NCBI GenBank assembly: GCA_965242845.1
Contig: CBDETC010000001.1
Location: 186,001-250,000 of the forward strand
Source: RHLJ01 sp965242845
GTDB taxonomy: Bacteria; Bacteroidota; Rhodothermia; Balneolales; Balneolaceae
Direction of reading: 5' to 3'
DNA length: 64,000 nucleotides
Shown: positions 45,698 through 56,215 of the stretch, piece after piece
Layout: each line of letters starts with the position of its first letter
Numbering within the stretch: the first letter of the stretch is position 1
Notes under the pieces: generated by a model
What the model saw: only the letters and a program-made list of their open reading frames with translations
Told to the model about the DNA's origin: nothing
The model's database searches: none
Position numbers and translations under genes: made by a program

Positions 45698-47049
45698 TAC
45701 TGGAACAGGTTGGTTATTTTATCAACCGCTTCGGGTAGGCAGAATATCATAACTCTGTCATTTGCTTTGATAACGGTAAATCCGGTGGCTATTTCTACCG
45801 AGCCTTCGCATAATACTCCGCCAATTACACAACCATTTGGAAGTTTTAGCTTTCGGATTTCTTTCCCAACTACCTTCGATTTGGCCGATACCTGAAGTTC
45901 AATTACTTCTGCTTTAATACCCCTTAATTCAGTTACGGATATTACCCTGCCTTTTCGTACATACCGATGAATCTCGTTCGAAGCGGCTACTTTTTTGTTA
46001 ACTACTGCATCAAGGCCGATGGTTTGACTTAAGGGGATGAAATCAGGTTTTGAAACAAGAGCTACTGTCTTTTTAACATCCAGATGTTTTGCCATTAAAC
46101 AAGAGATGATATTGGACTCTTCGTCATCGGTAACCGCAATGAACGCATCCATATCTGAAATTCCTTCAGTGGCTAGCAAATCGGGATCTGTTGGATTACC
46201 ATGCAATACCATGGCATTTTTGAGCTCTATTGCCAATTCTTCTGCTCGATCGTAGTCTGGCTCAATTACCTTTACGCTCCAGTTCTTTTTTGGGTCTTTA
46301 CATAACAATCTGGCAATCATGGCGCCCATCATAGAGCCTCCGGCTACCATAATTCGATTTAATTCCGTTTCCTTTTTGCCGGTAGTCTCAATTACTCGAG
46401 GAATATCTTCCGTTTTAGCCAATACGAAAATCTGATCGAAAGCCTGTAGCTTCATCGGGCCTTTTGGGATAAGGGTAAGGCCTCTTCGTCCAATTGCTAC
46501 GACCCTGAAAATGATATCTGAATATTCCGCAGCGTATTCTATCAATGTTTTGCCACTGAGCGGTGAGGTTCGTTCTAAGCGAACCCCGATTAACTGCATT
46601 TTATTTTCGGCTAGATTGATCAGATCACTAGCGGCAGATCTTTTTAGAAGCTGAGCGATTTCCTGGGCGGCACTGAGCTCAGGATGGATCATTACATCGA
46701 TACCCAGGTCTTTGGAACTTACTGGTGCGTTCTGTTGAGTAAATTCGTCGCTACGTACCCTGGCTATTACCATTTTGGCTCCAAGCCTTTTGCTAATCAT
46801 AGAAGTGATCATATTCACTTCATCAATGCTGGTAGCGGAAATAACTACATCGGCATCTTCAACCCCTGCTTTGACCAAATCTTTACCGGAAGTCGCATTT
46901 CCTTCTACGGTAAGTACATCCAGGGACTCTATTACTCGGCTAAGGCATTCTTTTTGGCGATCTAAGACCGTTACGTCATGTTTTTCTTTGGATAGAACAC
47001 TCGCCAGATCGTATCCAATTTCTCCGGCGCCAATAATTACGATCTTCAA
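45697..47049 (-). CDS. trkA: Trk system regulatory subunit TrkA
   Basis: The 450-residue cytoplasmic protein has two RCK modules. The first starts MKIVIIGAGEIGYDLASVLS with an NAD-binding Gly-rich loop; a second Rossmann-like segment, MVAGGSMMGAMIARLL, lies near residue 235. It gates TrkH in response to nucleotides. It is the first gene of the trkA-trkH-gntK-gnd-gntP run. Confidence 0.95.
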   Translation of the reverse strand: MKIVIIGAGEIGYDLASVLSKEKHDVTVLDRQKECLSRVIESLDVLTVEGNATSGKDLVKAGVEDADVVISATSIDEVNMITSMISKRLGAKMVIARVRSDEFTQQNAPVSSKDLGIDVMIHPELSAAQEIAQLLKRSAASDLINLAENKMQLIGVRLERTSPLSGKTLIEYAAEYSDIIFRVVAIGRRGLTLIPKGPMKLQAFDQIFVLAKTEDIPRVIETTGKKETELNRIMVAGGSMMGAMIARLLCKDPKKNWSVKVIEPDYDRAEELAIELKNAMVLHGNPTDPDLLATEGISDMDAFIAVTDDEESNIISCLMAKHLDVKKTVALVSKPDFIPLSQTIGLDAVVNKKVAASNEIHRYVRKGRVISVTELRGIKAEVIELQVSAKSKVVGKEIRKLKLPNGCVIGGVLCEGSVEIATGFTVIKANDRVMIFCLPEAVDKITNLFQ

Positions 47050-47129
47050 ATGAAATCGAGTTGAGTGATTTGATAACTAAGAAAAGCTACCATGTTTTTA
47101 ATTCAAATAAAAGAATGTAAAGCAGGTAC

Positions 47130-50100
47130 TTATTGGGTGGTAATGATCACATCCACACTAATAGGTCTGGATTGATCTACCTTCAAATCAGTAACCTCAA
47201 CAGTAAATCGATTTTGCCCCCGGATAAGTCGTGGACTTATTTGAGTTCCTCTTCCGATTTCCTGACCAGACTGTTTCCAGATTACCTGAACATCGGATAA
47301 AGAACGATTTATAGCTGGTACTTTGATCACGGTAGTAGGGTTAACCGGATTCCAGTCAATAATCAATGGGGTGGCAGGTTCAGTAAACTTTAACGGTTCA
47401 ACTACATCAATCGTAAATGATCGTCTGCTGAGCTCCATACCGAGCGGTGTCCATGCAAGGTTGAAGGTTTGCTGCCCTGCAGCGGTTGCTCTCCAGGAAG
47501 TCTCATAAAAATTCTGATTCGCAAAAGTCCATGAATCAGATATTCCTAAATTTGGGATAGAAAGAACTCCACCAACCACAATTTTATTAGGGTAGGATGG
47601 GGTTACATCTGGAACTCTTACAGGATTTATTTCAAGTATGGTTGAGTCAGCTGAATTTGGTAATCCTCGGCCATCATCCTGGATTAGAGTGACACGATAA
47701 GCTCTGGCTTCGTCCGCAGTGAATTGAGGAATAGGCAGAGGTTGTCCATCAAGCTTCCAGACGGTAGTTAGTAAGTCGCCATCTCTGTCCTGCCCTAGAC
47801 CAGATCGTAGATTGACCTGTTGGTTTTGATAAACTATTGCAGGTCCATCAATGGTTGGAAGGGGGCTGCTGTTAGCGAAGAAGTATTTTTCCATCGTTAC
47901 TACATTATTCGATGCAGCAGAATTATCACGAACTTCAAGATTCACTTTATGTCGGCCTGGAGTAATTGCTTTAACTAATTCACTCGCATTATAGCTGACA
48001 AAACCATCGTCGATATACCATTTATACTGTTTTATAAAACCGTCAGGATCACTGCTTGCAAAGGCATTGAGTTCTAAATCTTCCCCGGCTACTATGTTTT
48101 CAGGTAAATTCCATACGATAGTAGGAGGGGCGTTAACCTTAATCGATTTAGTCAGACTTACGGTATTACAATCGGTATCAGTATTGGTCTCGAGGTACAG
48201 GGTGACAAAATATTCTCCAGGCTCATTGAAGGTATGAGTCGTGGTAAGTCCATCCAGTTCCTGGCTTCCGGACTGCGTGTCAATCGTCCATTTAGCAGTT
48301 CTAAATCCTCCATCAGCAACTGAAGCTGATCCATCCAGGATAATAGGTTCACCTGGTGCTATCCATTCAGGTAAGTCGAAAGCAGCGACCGGACCTTCGA
48401 CAACAGTTACTTTGGCTGTTGCCTGACTGATATTACTACACTGGCCTGAACCAGAACCTTCAACGGTTAAGGTAACGGTGTACTCACCAGGTTCGGTGAA
48501 TATATGCTCATATCGTGCGCCTGTTGCTGAATTCCCATCTCCCATATCCCAGGACATAGCAGGAATGGAGCCTGAAGGATCAGTACTTTCCGAGCCATCA
48601 AAAGATAGAGCAGTGTTTACACAAATCGTTGTTTCAGTAAGATTCATCTTGGCAACAGGAGATCCTTCGATAATCACAGGGATTTTTGCCACTGAACTTT
48701 GTCCGGAGAAACCGTCACTAAGAGTAAGCTTGGCTTCATATACCCCTGGGGTTTCATATACGTAAGAAGGGTTAGCTTCATCAGAAGTAACTCCATTCCC
48801 AAAATCCCATTGGGCTCTAAATGCATCCCCATCAGGATCATAACTTCTGGAGCTATTAAAGAGAACAGTTTGTCCGCTACAGGAAGTAATTACAGAGTCC
48901 ACAACTGCCTGGACAGGTCTGTTCACCATTACTCTAATGGATTCACTGTTAACGCTGTTAGAAAGTCCAAGTCCATCGTTAAGAGTAAGCCCAATGAAGT
49001 GAATGCCAGGTTCAGGAGCAGTCCAACTGAAGGTAGACTCTTTCCGCTTTGTGCCGTCTGGTAACGTCCACTCATAGGTGATGGCATCATTATCTAAATC
49101 GTAGCTCTCGGAAGCATCTAAACGTACGGTAGTCGAATTAGATCGAACCACAGTTTCAGTTACGATATAAGGTTGATGGTTTACATTCACAAAGCCTTCG
49201 AGGGTAGTGGTAGAGTTTTCAATAAGGTCATTATCAGTTACAGAAATAGTAAACCTTTTGATTCCTCCATCAGTAAAGATTCGCTGAATCTGCATTCCTT
49301 TCAATTCAGTTCCATCCTCAAATCTCCATAAATAACTGTCTATAGATCCATCTGGATCATAGGATTGATCTGCAAAAAACTTGATTTCCGTATTAGGGAC
49401 AATTTCTTCCGGTTCTGTTCTCCATCCAGGAACAGGGGGCTGATTGACACGAATTTGTTTTGCACTAAAGCCTTTTGCTTCCTCGAAGCCCGAATCATCG
49501 GTTACATATAGAGAAATAGTATGCAGACCAGATTCATTTAAAGTGATGGAATTAGTACGACCAGTACCGGCAGGGGAGCCGTTTGCTTCCCATTCATAAT
49601 TACTTATTGCTCCATCAGCATCCGTACTGGTACTTGCATCGGCGGTAAAAGCTATGCCTGGAGCAACAACATCAGGAATTTCAAAAGAAGCGATTGGATA
49701 ACTATTAACAACGATCACATGCTCCGAAGTCTGGACACTATTTCTCAGATTGGCTCCATCATCAACAGTAAGCCTAACCGTATAACTTCCGGTTTGCTGA
49801 TAAGTATGATCAACTTGTGGGCCCGACGCTCTGTTTCCATCTCCAAAATCCCAGTTGAACGAAGCTAACTCCGATTCGGCATCTGAACTTTGCGTAGCAG
49901 CAAAAGTAACCTTAGCAGTTGAAGTAACCGGAACAGCAGTAATCACCGGGCTCGGAGGAGCATTTACATGAACCACCTGAGTTAAGGTTTGAACGGAATT
50001 ACTTACTCCTCGTTGATCATCTACAGTTAACTTAATCTCATAATCTCCTGGATCACTTAATGATAGGGTGGATACATCACCTCTAGCCACTTCCTCATTG

Positions 50101-51845
50101 TTTACTGTCCAGATATACACGAGAGGGTCCTGATTGGGATCAGAAGATTCAACTCCATTTAAGGGGAAGACATCTCCAGGAGCAACAGTAGCTGGGACTG
50201 AAAATTCAGGGACAGGAGCAGCATTTACTTCATATACACGGTTGACGGAATACGAGGCGTTCTGTGCTCCAGAGCCATCACTTACGATTAATCGCACCGG
50301 ATATACGCCGGGTTGTTGGTGGCTAACTACGATACTATCAGAAGTTGAACCTTCCGGAACACCGATTCCTGCCCACTGGTAGGAGAGACGATCATTATCA
50401 GAATCAGTTTGATTAGAGACTTTAAGTACAATTTCATCATCTGTTCCGGAAACAGGAGCCACGTCAATCTCAGCATATGGCTGAGTATTAACCCGAACCT
50501 GCACTTCCTGTTCAGCAATACTACAATTCAAAGAAGTTCCTCCATCGGCAACCTGAATGGAAATGGAATAAAGTCCCGATACGGTATTGGAGAAATTAAA
50601 ACTCGGTCCAGTATTACGTCGTGCCCCATTCACAAACCAGGTTATCTCGACTTCCTGTCCTTCCAGGTCATAAGACTCTGCCGCAGATAAGGTGAGTACT
50701 TCCGAAGGTGAAATAATCTCTTTTGGAGATTCTAATCGTGCGATAGGAGGGGTATTTACGAATACAATTTTTGTGTAGGCCCAGAACTCAGGAAAGTAGG
50801 AGCGCTCGTTTGGGATAAGTACATCGACAGGGATTTGGCCTCTGTCTTCGAATGCAATCGTTGGGGCACTCCCTGTACTTATAACCTGGCTGTTTAATAA
50901 CCATTGAGCACTTCCAAGATCTCGTTGGGTAAATGCATTCCCTGCAAGTTCAAATCTCTTATCAGTACATCGAGAAGCTTCGACCTCGTTAATGGTCAGT
51001 GCAGGTTTCTCTAATTGATCGAGTACAATGGGTTCAAATTCCCAAAGAACGGGCTCTTGCTGACCAAAAATTGTAAGAGTATTAAGCCAGCTCTGTGACC
51101 CTCCGATTTGGAGACCCCAGTTATTATCTATCCCATATCTTTGTGCTGGAATATTTGCATCTGCTACAGGGTAAGTTTCACCAAATGCATCAATGATATT
51201 TATTTGAGAATCTTCCTGTCCATTCAGTGTTAAATTAGGTGCACTAGCTCCCTGATCCAGGATGTGGGGCTTAAGCTGGTATAATGAGTTGGATGTTGAT
51301 CTGTAAACTCCAACTGAAAGGTCAATCGCAATTACTTTCCATGCACTTCCACTTAATACCCGCCCCGTGGGCGAAACTACACGGAAATTGAAGCTGTTTA
51401 CATCGTCTCCTTCATCCGTGGTAACCCTGATAATATATCCGTTCTCTCCAGGAGAAATATCAGCCAAAGGAACCCACCTGTTCTTGAATCGCTCTTCATT
51501 TTCTGCAACTAGAGTATTTTGAGCACTAGGTGAACCGGGGAGTGTAGCTACTGAATTACCAGTAGTTCTGTATAATTCGTCAAATCGGAAGAGTTCAAAA
51601 GTAGTAACGGTATTGGCTTCTTCCTGTGTAATTAAATCTACAGCTCCTCCTAACCCCGCATCAAAAATCTGTAAGCTTCCATTTTGAACATTGGCACCGG
51701 GCTTGATCCAAATATCGTATAGGTTACGGTTGTCTCCACTTTGGATATCTACACTTTGCCCGGAAATAGAGAGATACATTTCCTGGCTATACCCAGAAAA
51801 CCCAGAAACAAAAAAAGCGATAACAAGTGTTATTCGTTTGTACAT
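47130..51845 (-). CDS. Giant exported protein with ~12 PKD-type repeats
   Basis: This 1571-residue protein has a signal peptide (ITLVIAFFVSGFSGYSQ) and an N-terminal unique region to ~360. Twelve PKD-like units of roughly 85-95 residues follow, each starting near a PP or QP plus a hydrophobic strand (for example WDFGDGNRASGPQVDHTYQQ and WDMGDGNSATGARYEHIFTE). The C-terminal 170 residues form another beta-rich region. I see no type IX sorting domain at the C-terminus. It is probably surface or periplasmic and may bind ligands or give structure. It starts 6 bases after the FecR/FN3-like gene. Confidence 0.82.
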   Translation of the reverse strand: MYKRITLVIAFFVSGFSGYSQEMYLSISGQSVDIQSGDNRNLYDIWIKPGANVQNGSLQIFDAGLGGAVDLITQEEANTVTTFELFRFDELYRTTGNSVATLPGSPSAQNTLVAENEERFKNRWVPLADISPGENGYIIRVTTDEGDDVNSFNFRVVSPTGRVLSGSAWKVIAIDLSVGVYRSTSNSLYQLKPHILDQGASAPNLTLNGQEDSQINIIDAFGETYPVADANIPAQRYGIDNNWGLQIGGSQSWLNTLTIFGQQEPVLWEFEPIVLDQLEKPALTINEVEASRCTDKRFELAGNAFTQRDLGSAQWLLNSQVISTGSAPTIAFEDRGQIPVDVLIPNERSYFPEFWAYTKIVFVNTPPIARLESPKEIISPSEVLTLSAAESYDLEGQEVEITWFVNGARRNTGPSFNFSNTVSGLYSISIQVADGGTSLNCSIAEQEVQVRVNTQPYAEIDVAPVSGTDDEIVLKVSNQTDSDNDRLSYQWAGIGVPEGSTSDSIVVSHQQPGVYPVRLIVSDGSGAQNASYSVNRVYEVNAAPVPEFSVPATVAPGDVFPLNGVESSDPNQDPLVYIWTVNNEEVARGDVSTLSLSDPGDYEIKLTVDDQRGVSNSVQTLTQVVHVNAPPSPVITAVPVTSTAKVTFAATQSSDAESELASFNWDFGDGNRASGPQVDHTYQQTGSYTVRLTVDDGANLRNSVQTSEHVIVVNSYPIASFEIPDVVAPGIAFTADASTSTDADGAISNYEWEANGSPAGTGRTNSITLNESGLHTISLYVTDDSGFEEAKGFSAKQIRVNQPPVPGWRTEPEEIVPNTEIKFFADQSYDPDGSIDSYLWRFEDGTELKGMQIQRIFTDGGIKRFTISVTDNDLIENSTTTLEGFVNVNHQPYIVTETVVRSNSTTVRLDASESYDLDNDAITYEWTLPDGTKRKESTFSWTAPEPGIHFIGLTLNDGLGLSNSVNSESIRVMVNRPVQAVVDSVITSCSGQTVLFNSSRSYDPDGDAFRAQWDFGNGVTSDEANPSYVYETPGVYEAKLTLSDGFSGQSSVAKIPVIIEGSPVAKMNLTETTICVNTALSFDGSESTDPSGSIPAMSWDMGDGNSATGARYEHIFTEPGEYTVTLTVEGSGSGQCSNISQATAKVTVVEGPVAAFDLPEWIAPGEPIILDGSASVADGGFRTAKWTIDTQSGSQELDGLTTTHTFNEPGEYFVTLYLETNTDTDCNTVSLTKSIKVNAPPTIVWNLPENIVAGEDLELNAFASSDPDGFIKQYKWYIDDGFVSYNASELVKAITPGRHKVNLEVRDNSAASNNVVTMEKYFFANSSPLPTIDGPAIVYQNQQVNLRSGLGQDRDGDLLTTVWKLDGQPLPIPQFTADEARAYRVTLIQDDGRGLPNSADSTILEINPVRVPDVTPSYPNKIVVGGVLSIPNLGISDSWTFANQNFYETSWRATAAGQQTFNLAWTPLGMELSRRSFTIDVVEPLKFTEPATPLIIDWNPVNPTTVIKVPAINRSLSDVQVIWKQSGQEIGRGTQISPRLIRGQNRFTVEVTDLKVDQSRPISVDVIITTQ

Positions 51846-51851
51846 GTTCCG

Positions 51852-53636
51852 TTAATTAGCTTGTACTGTAAATGATTTTGTTAAATAGTTCACCCCAGAG
51901 CGAATACCCTTAAATGTAACAGAAAGTTCGCCTTCTTGCATGTTCATTGTGATGCCCCATCTGCCTTGAGAGTCTGTTTGTACAGTTCGGGTTGTACCTT
52001 CATTAAAAATAATGATTTCCATTTCGGGGTATGCCTGAGAAGACATGGTTACTGTAGGTTGATTCACCCTGATTGTATTTCCGGAAATAGAGCCTGTAAG
52101 CGAGAGATTGAAGAGTACTTCTTCAGTTATGCGCACAATTCTAAGCCTGGACTCGTTGACATTCCCAGATCCATCAATTGATTTAATAGAAACAGTTTGA
52201 TCTACCCCAAGGTTTTGCAACTGGTAGATAAATCTTCCTGAAGCTTGTACGGGTACTCGTACATTTTCAATTTCAACTCTTGCATCAGGTTCAGTAATCC
52301 CCTGGATTAAGAATGAATTTTCAAGTGTGAAAACGATATTCCCTGAAATTTCTTCAAGGAATATAGCAGGAGGTTGATTATCAACATTTCGTATCACTCT
52401 TGTTACTTCTGAAAAAGGGCCTCTTAATCCAAGATTATCAACAGCCTGAACCCGGATATATGTGGTTCCAAGCGGGAGGTTTCCTATTCGAGTTGAATTT
52501 GTAGTGAGAGGTATTTCGGTGATATCAGCACTGAAGGAGGAAGAACTACTGTATTCAATCCTGTATGAAGTAGCATCTTCCACGCGATTAAATGAGAACA
52601 CCACGCTCTCACTATATACAATGGTGTCTTTAGAGGCCCAGGCAAGTTCTGGGGCCGGTAACAATTCGATAGGAGGGGCTGGAGGTTCTCCTTCTCTTAC
52701 AATAGTTCCTTCGTTTTTTCGAATAGTAATTGTTACATCATTAGCACTCACATTTGCGGTACCATCATAATTTGTAAGCTTTACCGTTTCCTGACCATCC
52801 GATTCAGCATAGAAGTTCTGTGTCTTGAGTTCGGAAGTGGAAGCTCCGGCATTGAGTATATATTTGCTTCTTTCTTTTCCAGCAGCGGAAAGTTTTGCTA
52901 ATAATCCACCTTGTACCAGGCTAATTTCTGTATCAGCGCTTTCATCAAGCTTATCGATGCGAGACTTTCGAATAATTGCAACAGTACTAGGTTCAACTGT
53001 GATTGAGCTTCCGTCTGTAAATCCAAGACTAGCATAGCTTTCAGCTAAGGTTCTTAATCCATCTGATTCTTTAAAAAGATCTCCTATTAGAGCGCCTTCC
53101 CAACCGCCTAATAGTCCTAATCTTTTATCAACCGTACCAGTTTTATCGTTCAGCTGGGCTTGTATTTGGACCAGTCGGTTTGAATTAAGTGTTGTCTCAA
53201 GCAGATCTACGGCCTCCGGGATAATTGCACCGATTTCCATAGCGGGATCAATTTCTCCTGTTTGTACCGCATCGATATAATTTTTTAGTAAAGAGTTCGC
53301 CTGATTTAATTCTTCCTTCGCAAAGATGGTAGCTCCTGAAGAGATAAGTTCTTTGATTTTGTCTTCGCTTTCAGAAACAGAAGTAGAGATTTCGGAAAAT
53401 GATTCAAGCTGTAGCAAATCAGCTTGCGTCAAAGTAAAGCTGTTGGATGGGATATCGTGATCAGCAAGATTCACTATCACTGGCCAGTTTAAGCTATTTC
53501 CCGAATACCTTAACGCCATTTGCTGTAATTCAGAGGAGGGGAAGGTAACAGGGCCGTTTTGAGCATAAGAGAATTCGAAGAGGAATAGGCTTATGCAAAA
53601 AAGAGAAAGAAAAATAGAGTTATTCTTTTTTCTCAT
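51852..53636 (-). CDS. Exported FecR-like / fibronectin III protein
   Basis: I chose the ATG at 53636, which gives a clean signal peptide (IFLSLFCISLFLFEFSYA) and 594 residues. Residues ~35-190 are helical, and ~200-310 resemble a FecR-type beta domain (FTDGSSITVEPSTVAIIRKS). An FN3-like domain follows (~330-425: YRIEYSSSSSF, YIRVQAVDNLGLRGPFSEVT). The rest has two more beta domains. Its start lies 17 bases inside the histidine kinase gene. A role as sensor or scaffold is inference. Confidence 0.72.
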   Translation of the reverse strand: MRKKNNSIFLSLFCISLFLFEFSYAQNGPVTFPSSELQQMALRYSGNSLNWPVIVNLADHDIPSNSFTLTQADLLQLESFSEISTSVSESEDKIKELISSGATIFAKEELNQANSLLKNYIDAVQTGEIDPAMEIGAIIPEAVDLLETTLNSNRLVQIQAQLNDKTGTVDKRLGLLGGWEGALIGDLFKESDGLRTLAESYASLGFTDGSSITVEPSTVAIIRKSRIDKLDESADTEISLVQGGLLAKLSAAGKERSKYILNAGASTSELKTQNFYAESDGQETVKLTNYDGTANVSANDVTITIRKNEGTIVREGEPPAPPIELLPAPELAWASKDTIVYSESVVFSFNRVEDATSYRIEYSSSSSFSADITEIPLTTNSTRIGNLPLGTTYIRVQAVDNLGLRGPFSEVTRVIRNVDNQPPAIFLEEISGNIVFTLENSFLIQGITEPDARVEIENVRVPVQASGRFIYQLQNLGVDQTVSIKSIDGSGNVNESRLRIVRITEEVLFNLSLTGSISGNTIRVNQPTVTMSSQAYPEMEIIIFNEGTTRTVQTDSQGRWGITMNMQEGELSVTFKGIRSGVNYLTKSFTVQAN

Positions 53637-55755
53637 GCAGTGGGAAAATGAGGGTGAATTTACTTCCAATTTCTTCGTTCGACTCTAATTGAATATCTCC
53701 GTTATGCTTGTGCATAATTTCTTTCACGTAGGCAAGACCGAGACCAGTCCCTTTTTCTTTGGCAGATTTGAGATTCGAACGTACCCGAAAGAATTTTTCG
53801 AATACCTTTTGCTGATCCTCAATACTAATACCATAACCGTGATCAATTACACTTAGCTCGATTTGTCCGTTTTTGTCCTCTAGCTCAAGTTCAATTTCCC
53901 TGTCTGCATCACCATATTTAATAGCATTGCTCACCAGGTTTTGAACTGCATCGAACAAAAGATCCTTACTTCCAGAAACTATGAAACTAGTTCCTTTTGC
54001 GGAAATATTCATTTTCAGATTTTTTTGCGATAGAAGAGGGTTGGTAATTGTTTTGACATCATTTACCAATTGGAATAAGTCAACCGGATTAAACTCAACT
54101 GGAATGCGTCCGTGTTCAAGGCGTTGAACATCCAGGAATCGATTTACCAGGTCATTCATACGTTCACCGGATAGGTATATCTCTTTGATCAATTCCTGGT
54201 ATTCTTCGGAACTCATAGAAGAGTTATCAAGCATTAGTTTAGATAAGCCTACCACACCACTAATTGGGTTTTTAAGCTCATGAACAATGATATTGATCAT
54301 ATCGGTACGCTTAAGATCAATAAGGCGATCATTGGTCTTGTCATGTAGAATTAACAGTGCTCCCTGTGAATTTCCTTGTTCATCAATAAAGGCTACGTGC
54401 TGATAATCATAGAAATAGGTGAGTTCCTCATCCTTAAAATGAGCAAGCTCGGCCTGATTAATTTTAATGGTATAAGGATTAGGATAGTGAACTGTCTGGT
54501 TATTCTTACTCAGCTCCAGTTTTGGTGTATCCAATAACTCATCAAACCTGACTTCTTTAGGATTGTATCCGAAAGATTCGATGAATTGCACAAAATGATT
54601 ATTGGCGAACCTAAAGCCTCCATCATTATCAAGGATTCCAATTAAATCCTCAGAATAGGTCATCATATAACGATTTTTCCACTCTTCAAGGATAATTTTC
54701 TCAACATTAATCTTTTGATAGCGGAGGAGGGTGATCCGAATATTCTCGAGTGTTTCTCTCATTACTCCGAACTCAGGGAGATCTACTTCTCGGATTGACT
54801 TGTCGAATTCCAGGTTACTGATATGATCAACATCACCCAGAATCTGATTAATAGGTTTACTCATTCGGTTACTTACATACCAGCTGAAAAATACCATAAT
54901 GCCTAAAATTCCAAGTCCCGTAAGTAATGAGAAAAGGAGGAGATCCCTAACAGGTTTTAAAATGAAATCGTCTTCAACAGCGATGAGATGCCAAAAGGGG
55001 ATGGTTTCAAACCTTGATGACATCAAAAACCAATTCTGCCCATCAATAGAAACCTCTTTCTCCTCGGAGAAGCTAGCGTCTCCAATCAAATCACTTGGAA
55101 ATGTAAACTCGGAATTGGCTATATGATCTCCCAGGTCACTTACAATATTTGCTTCATAATTACCTGTTCCCAGAGGGATATCGGTGAGTTCATAAGTAAG
55201 ACGCTTGGCATCAAAGAACATATCGAGTGTGAAAATCAGCTCAACAGGTGATCCTGCGGCATCAAACGAATCGATTTGAATAGTACGTTGAGCAATGAAA
55301 ATGTCAACGGCTTCGAGCGTATCAGGCAACCAGGCCACATTTAAACGTTGATCGAGTCTTGATGGATACCATTCATCTACAGTAGTGGGGAAATCAACAT
55401 TTTGATAAATGGTTCTGGTGAAATCGAGCATATCTGTTGAACCGGATTCTGTAAGAGTAATTCTCACAAGTCCTGGAGTATAGTTGATTGCCCTTCGGAT
55501 GATTTCTTCTGTTTGTTCAGGAGTACTCCGAATATCTTCGGCTAAAATTGTGGTAGCATTCAGCCAATTTCGTATGGTTTCATCTGTTCGGCGAAGAGAA
55601 TACTCTTGAAGCTGAGAAACGATAGTTGTTCGTTCATTAATGATCGCTTCCCTGTATTTTGGACGTACAAAAACCAGCACCAGGGCATAGGCGACAAGGA
55701 TCAGGCATGACGTGATCAAAAAGATTCGATATCGTAGGGTTAGCTTTCTGTACAT
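53620..55755 (-). CDS. Sensor histidine kinase with extracytoplasmic and PAS domains
   Basis: The protein has 711 residues. Its first membrane helix (~11-31) precedes a large periplasmic sensing region (~32-265), a second helix (~272-294), HAMP (~294-345), a PAS domain (~365-470), HisKA with phospho-acceptor H492 in VHELKNPISG, and an ATPase domain (N box QNLVSNAIKYG, G2 GTGLGLAYVKEI). No response regulator gene is adjacent, so it may signal to one elsewhere. The next two genes overlap or nearly abut it, so they may belong to the same pathway. Confidence 0.9.
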   Translation of the reverse strand: MYRKLTLRYRIFLITSCLILVAYALVLVFVRPKYREAIINERTTIVSQLQEYSLRRTDETIRNWLNATTILAEDIRSTPEQTEEIIRRAINYTPGLVRITLTESGSTDMLDFTRTIYQNVDFPTTVDEWYPSRLDQRLNVAWLPDTLEAVDIFIAQRTIQIDSFDAAGSPVELIFTLDMFFDAKRLTYELTDIPLGTGNYEANIVSDLGDHIANSEFTFPSDLIGDASFSEEKEVSIDGQNWFLMSSRFETIPFWHLIAVEDDFILKPVRDLLLFSLLTGLGILGIMVFFSWYVSNRMSKPINQILGDVDHISNLEFDKSIREVDLPEFGVMRETLENIRITLLRYQKINVEKIILEEWKNRYMMTYSEDLIGILDNDGGFRFANNHFVQFIESFGYNPKEVRFDELLDTPKLELSKNNQTVHYPNPYTIKINQAELAHFKDEELTYFYDYQHVAFIDEQGNSQGALLILHDKTNDRLIDLKRTDMINIIVHELKNPISGVVGLSKLMLDNSSMSSEEYQELIKEIYLSGERMNDLVNRFLDVQRLEHGRIPVEFNPVDLFQLVNDVKTITNPLLSQKNLKMNISAKGTSFIVSGSKDLLFDAVQNLVSNAIKYGDADREIELELEDKNGQIELSVIDHGYGISIEDQQKVFEKFFRVRSNLKSAKEKGTGLGLAYVKEIMHKHNGDIQLESNEEIGSKFTLIFPLHEKKE

Positions 55756-55922
55756 AATTATCCCAACCGCTTAATTTGACGTTATATCTCATAAATTGCG
55801 ATTAGAATCATCTTATATTGGATTTTACAAATGCGTTCTTGTTAGCTCTTCGGTAACAATAGCTTAACATAAAATTAACTTTTTGGTTAGGTGAAAGTGA
55901 GATCGTAACAAAAAACTTTTTC

Positions 55923-56180
55923 ATGCTCATTGGCGGAGATTTCAATAAAAAAGGGAAGAAGTTGCTCAAGGAACTAGCAACTCTTTCTGCACATCAAACA
56001 GATGTGCAAATAGTAGTCAATGAGTTGAATGAAGCTTTGGGCTTCGAGAGAAATGAAGTGAAGAACCTTCTTGAGTACCTGGAGAACAAAGAGTGTGTAA
56101 AAATCGAAACCATTGGAGGTCCTTTTTTATATGGGCATGTTTCGATTACTGAAAAAGGTCTTGCCAAATCTGAAAAGTAA
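55923..56180 (+). CDS. Small winged-helix-like protein
   Basis: This 85-residue protein has a helix-turn-helix-like middle (VVNELNEALGFERNEVKNLLEYLENK) and a C-terminal beta hairpin (ISITEKG-like VSITEKGLAKSEK), the layout of a winged helix. It could be a DNA-binding regulator. It is divergent from the histidine kinase, sits alone, and ends at a strong terminator. Function unknown. Confidence 0.65.
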   Translation: MLIGGDFNKKGKKLLKELATLSAHQTDVQIVVNELNEALGFERNEVKNLLEYLENKECVKIETIGGPFLYGHVSITEKGLAKSEK

Positions 56181-56210
56181 AAAGGCTCCAATTGGAGCCT
56201 TTTTTATTTC
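56181..56210 (+). terminator. Bidirectional intrinsic terminator
   Basis: AAAGGCTCC and GGAGCCTTT form a 9-bp stem around AATT with a T-run on the right and As on the left. It separates the winged-helix gene from the convergent metalloprotease gene. Confidence 0.92.
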
Positions 56211-56215
56211 TATTC

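Noticed and set aside
47130..51845. PKD repeats as a CRISPR-like or DNA-level tandem repeat
   Set aside because: The units are repeats at protein level only; DNA sequences have diverged and there are no regular identical repeats. I saw no CRISPR array anywhere in the window.
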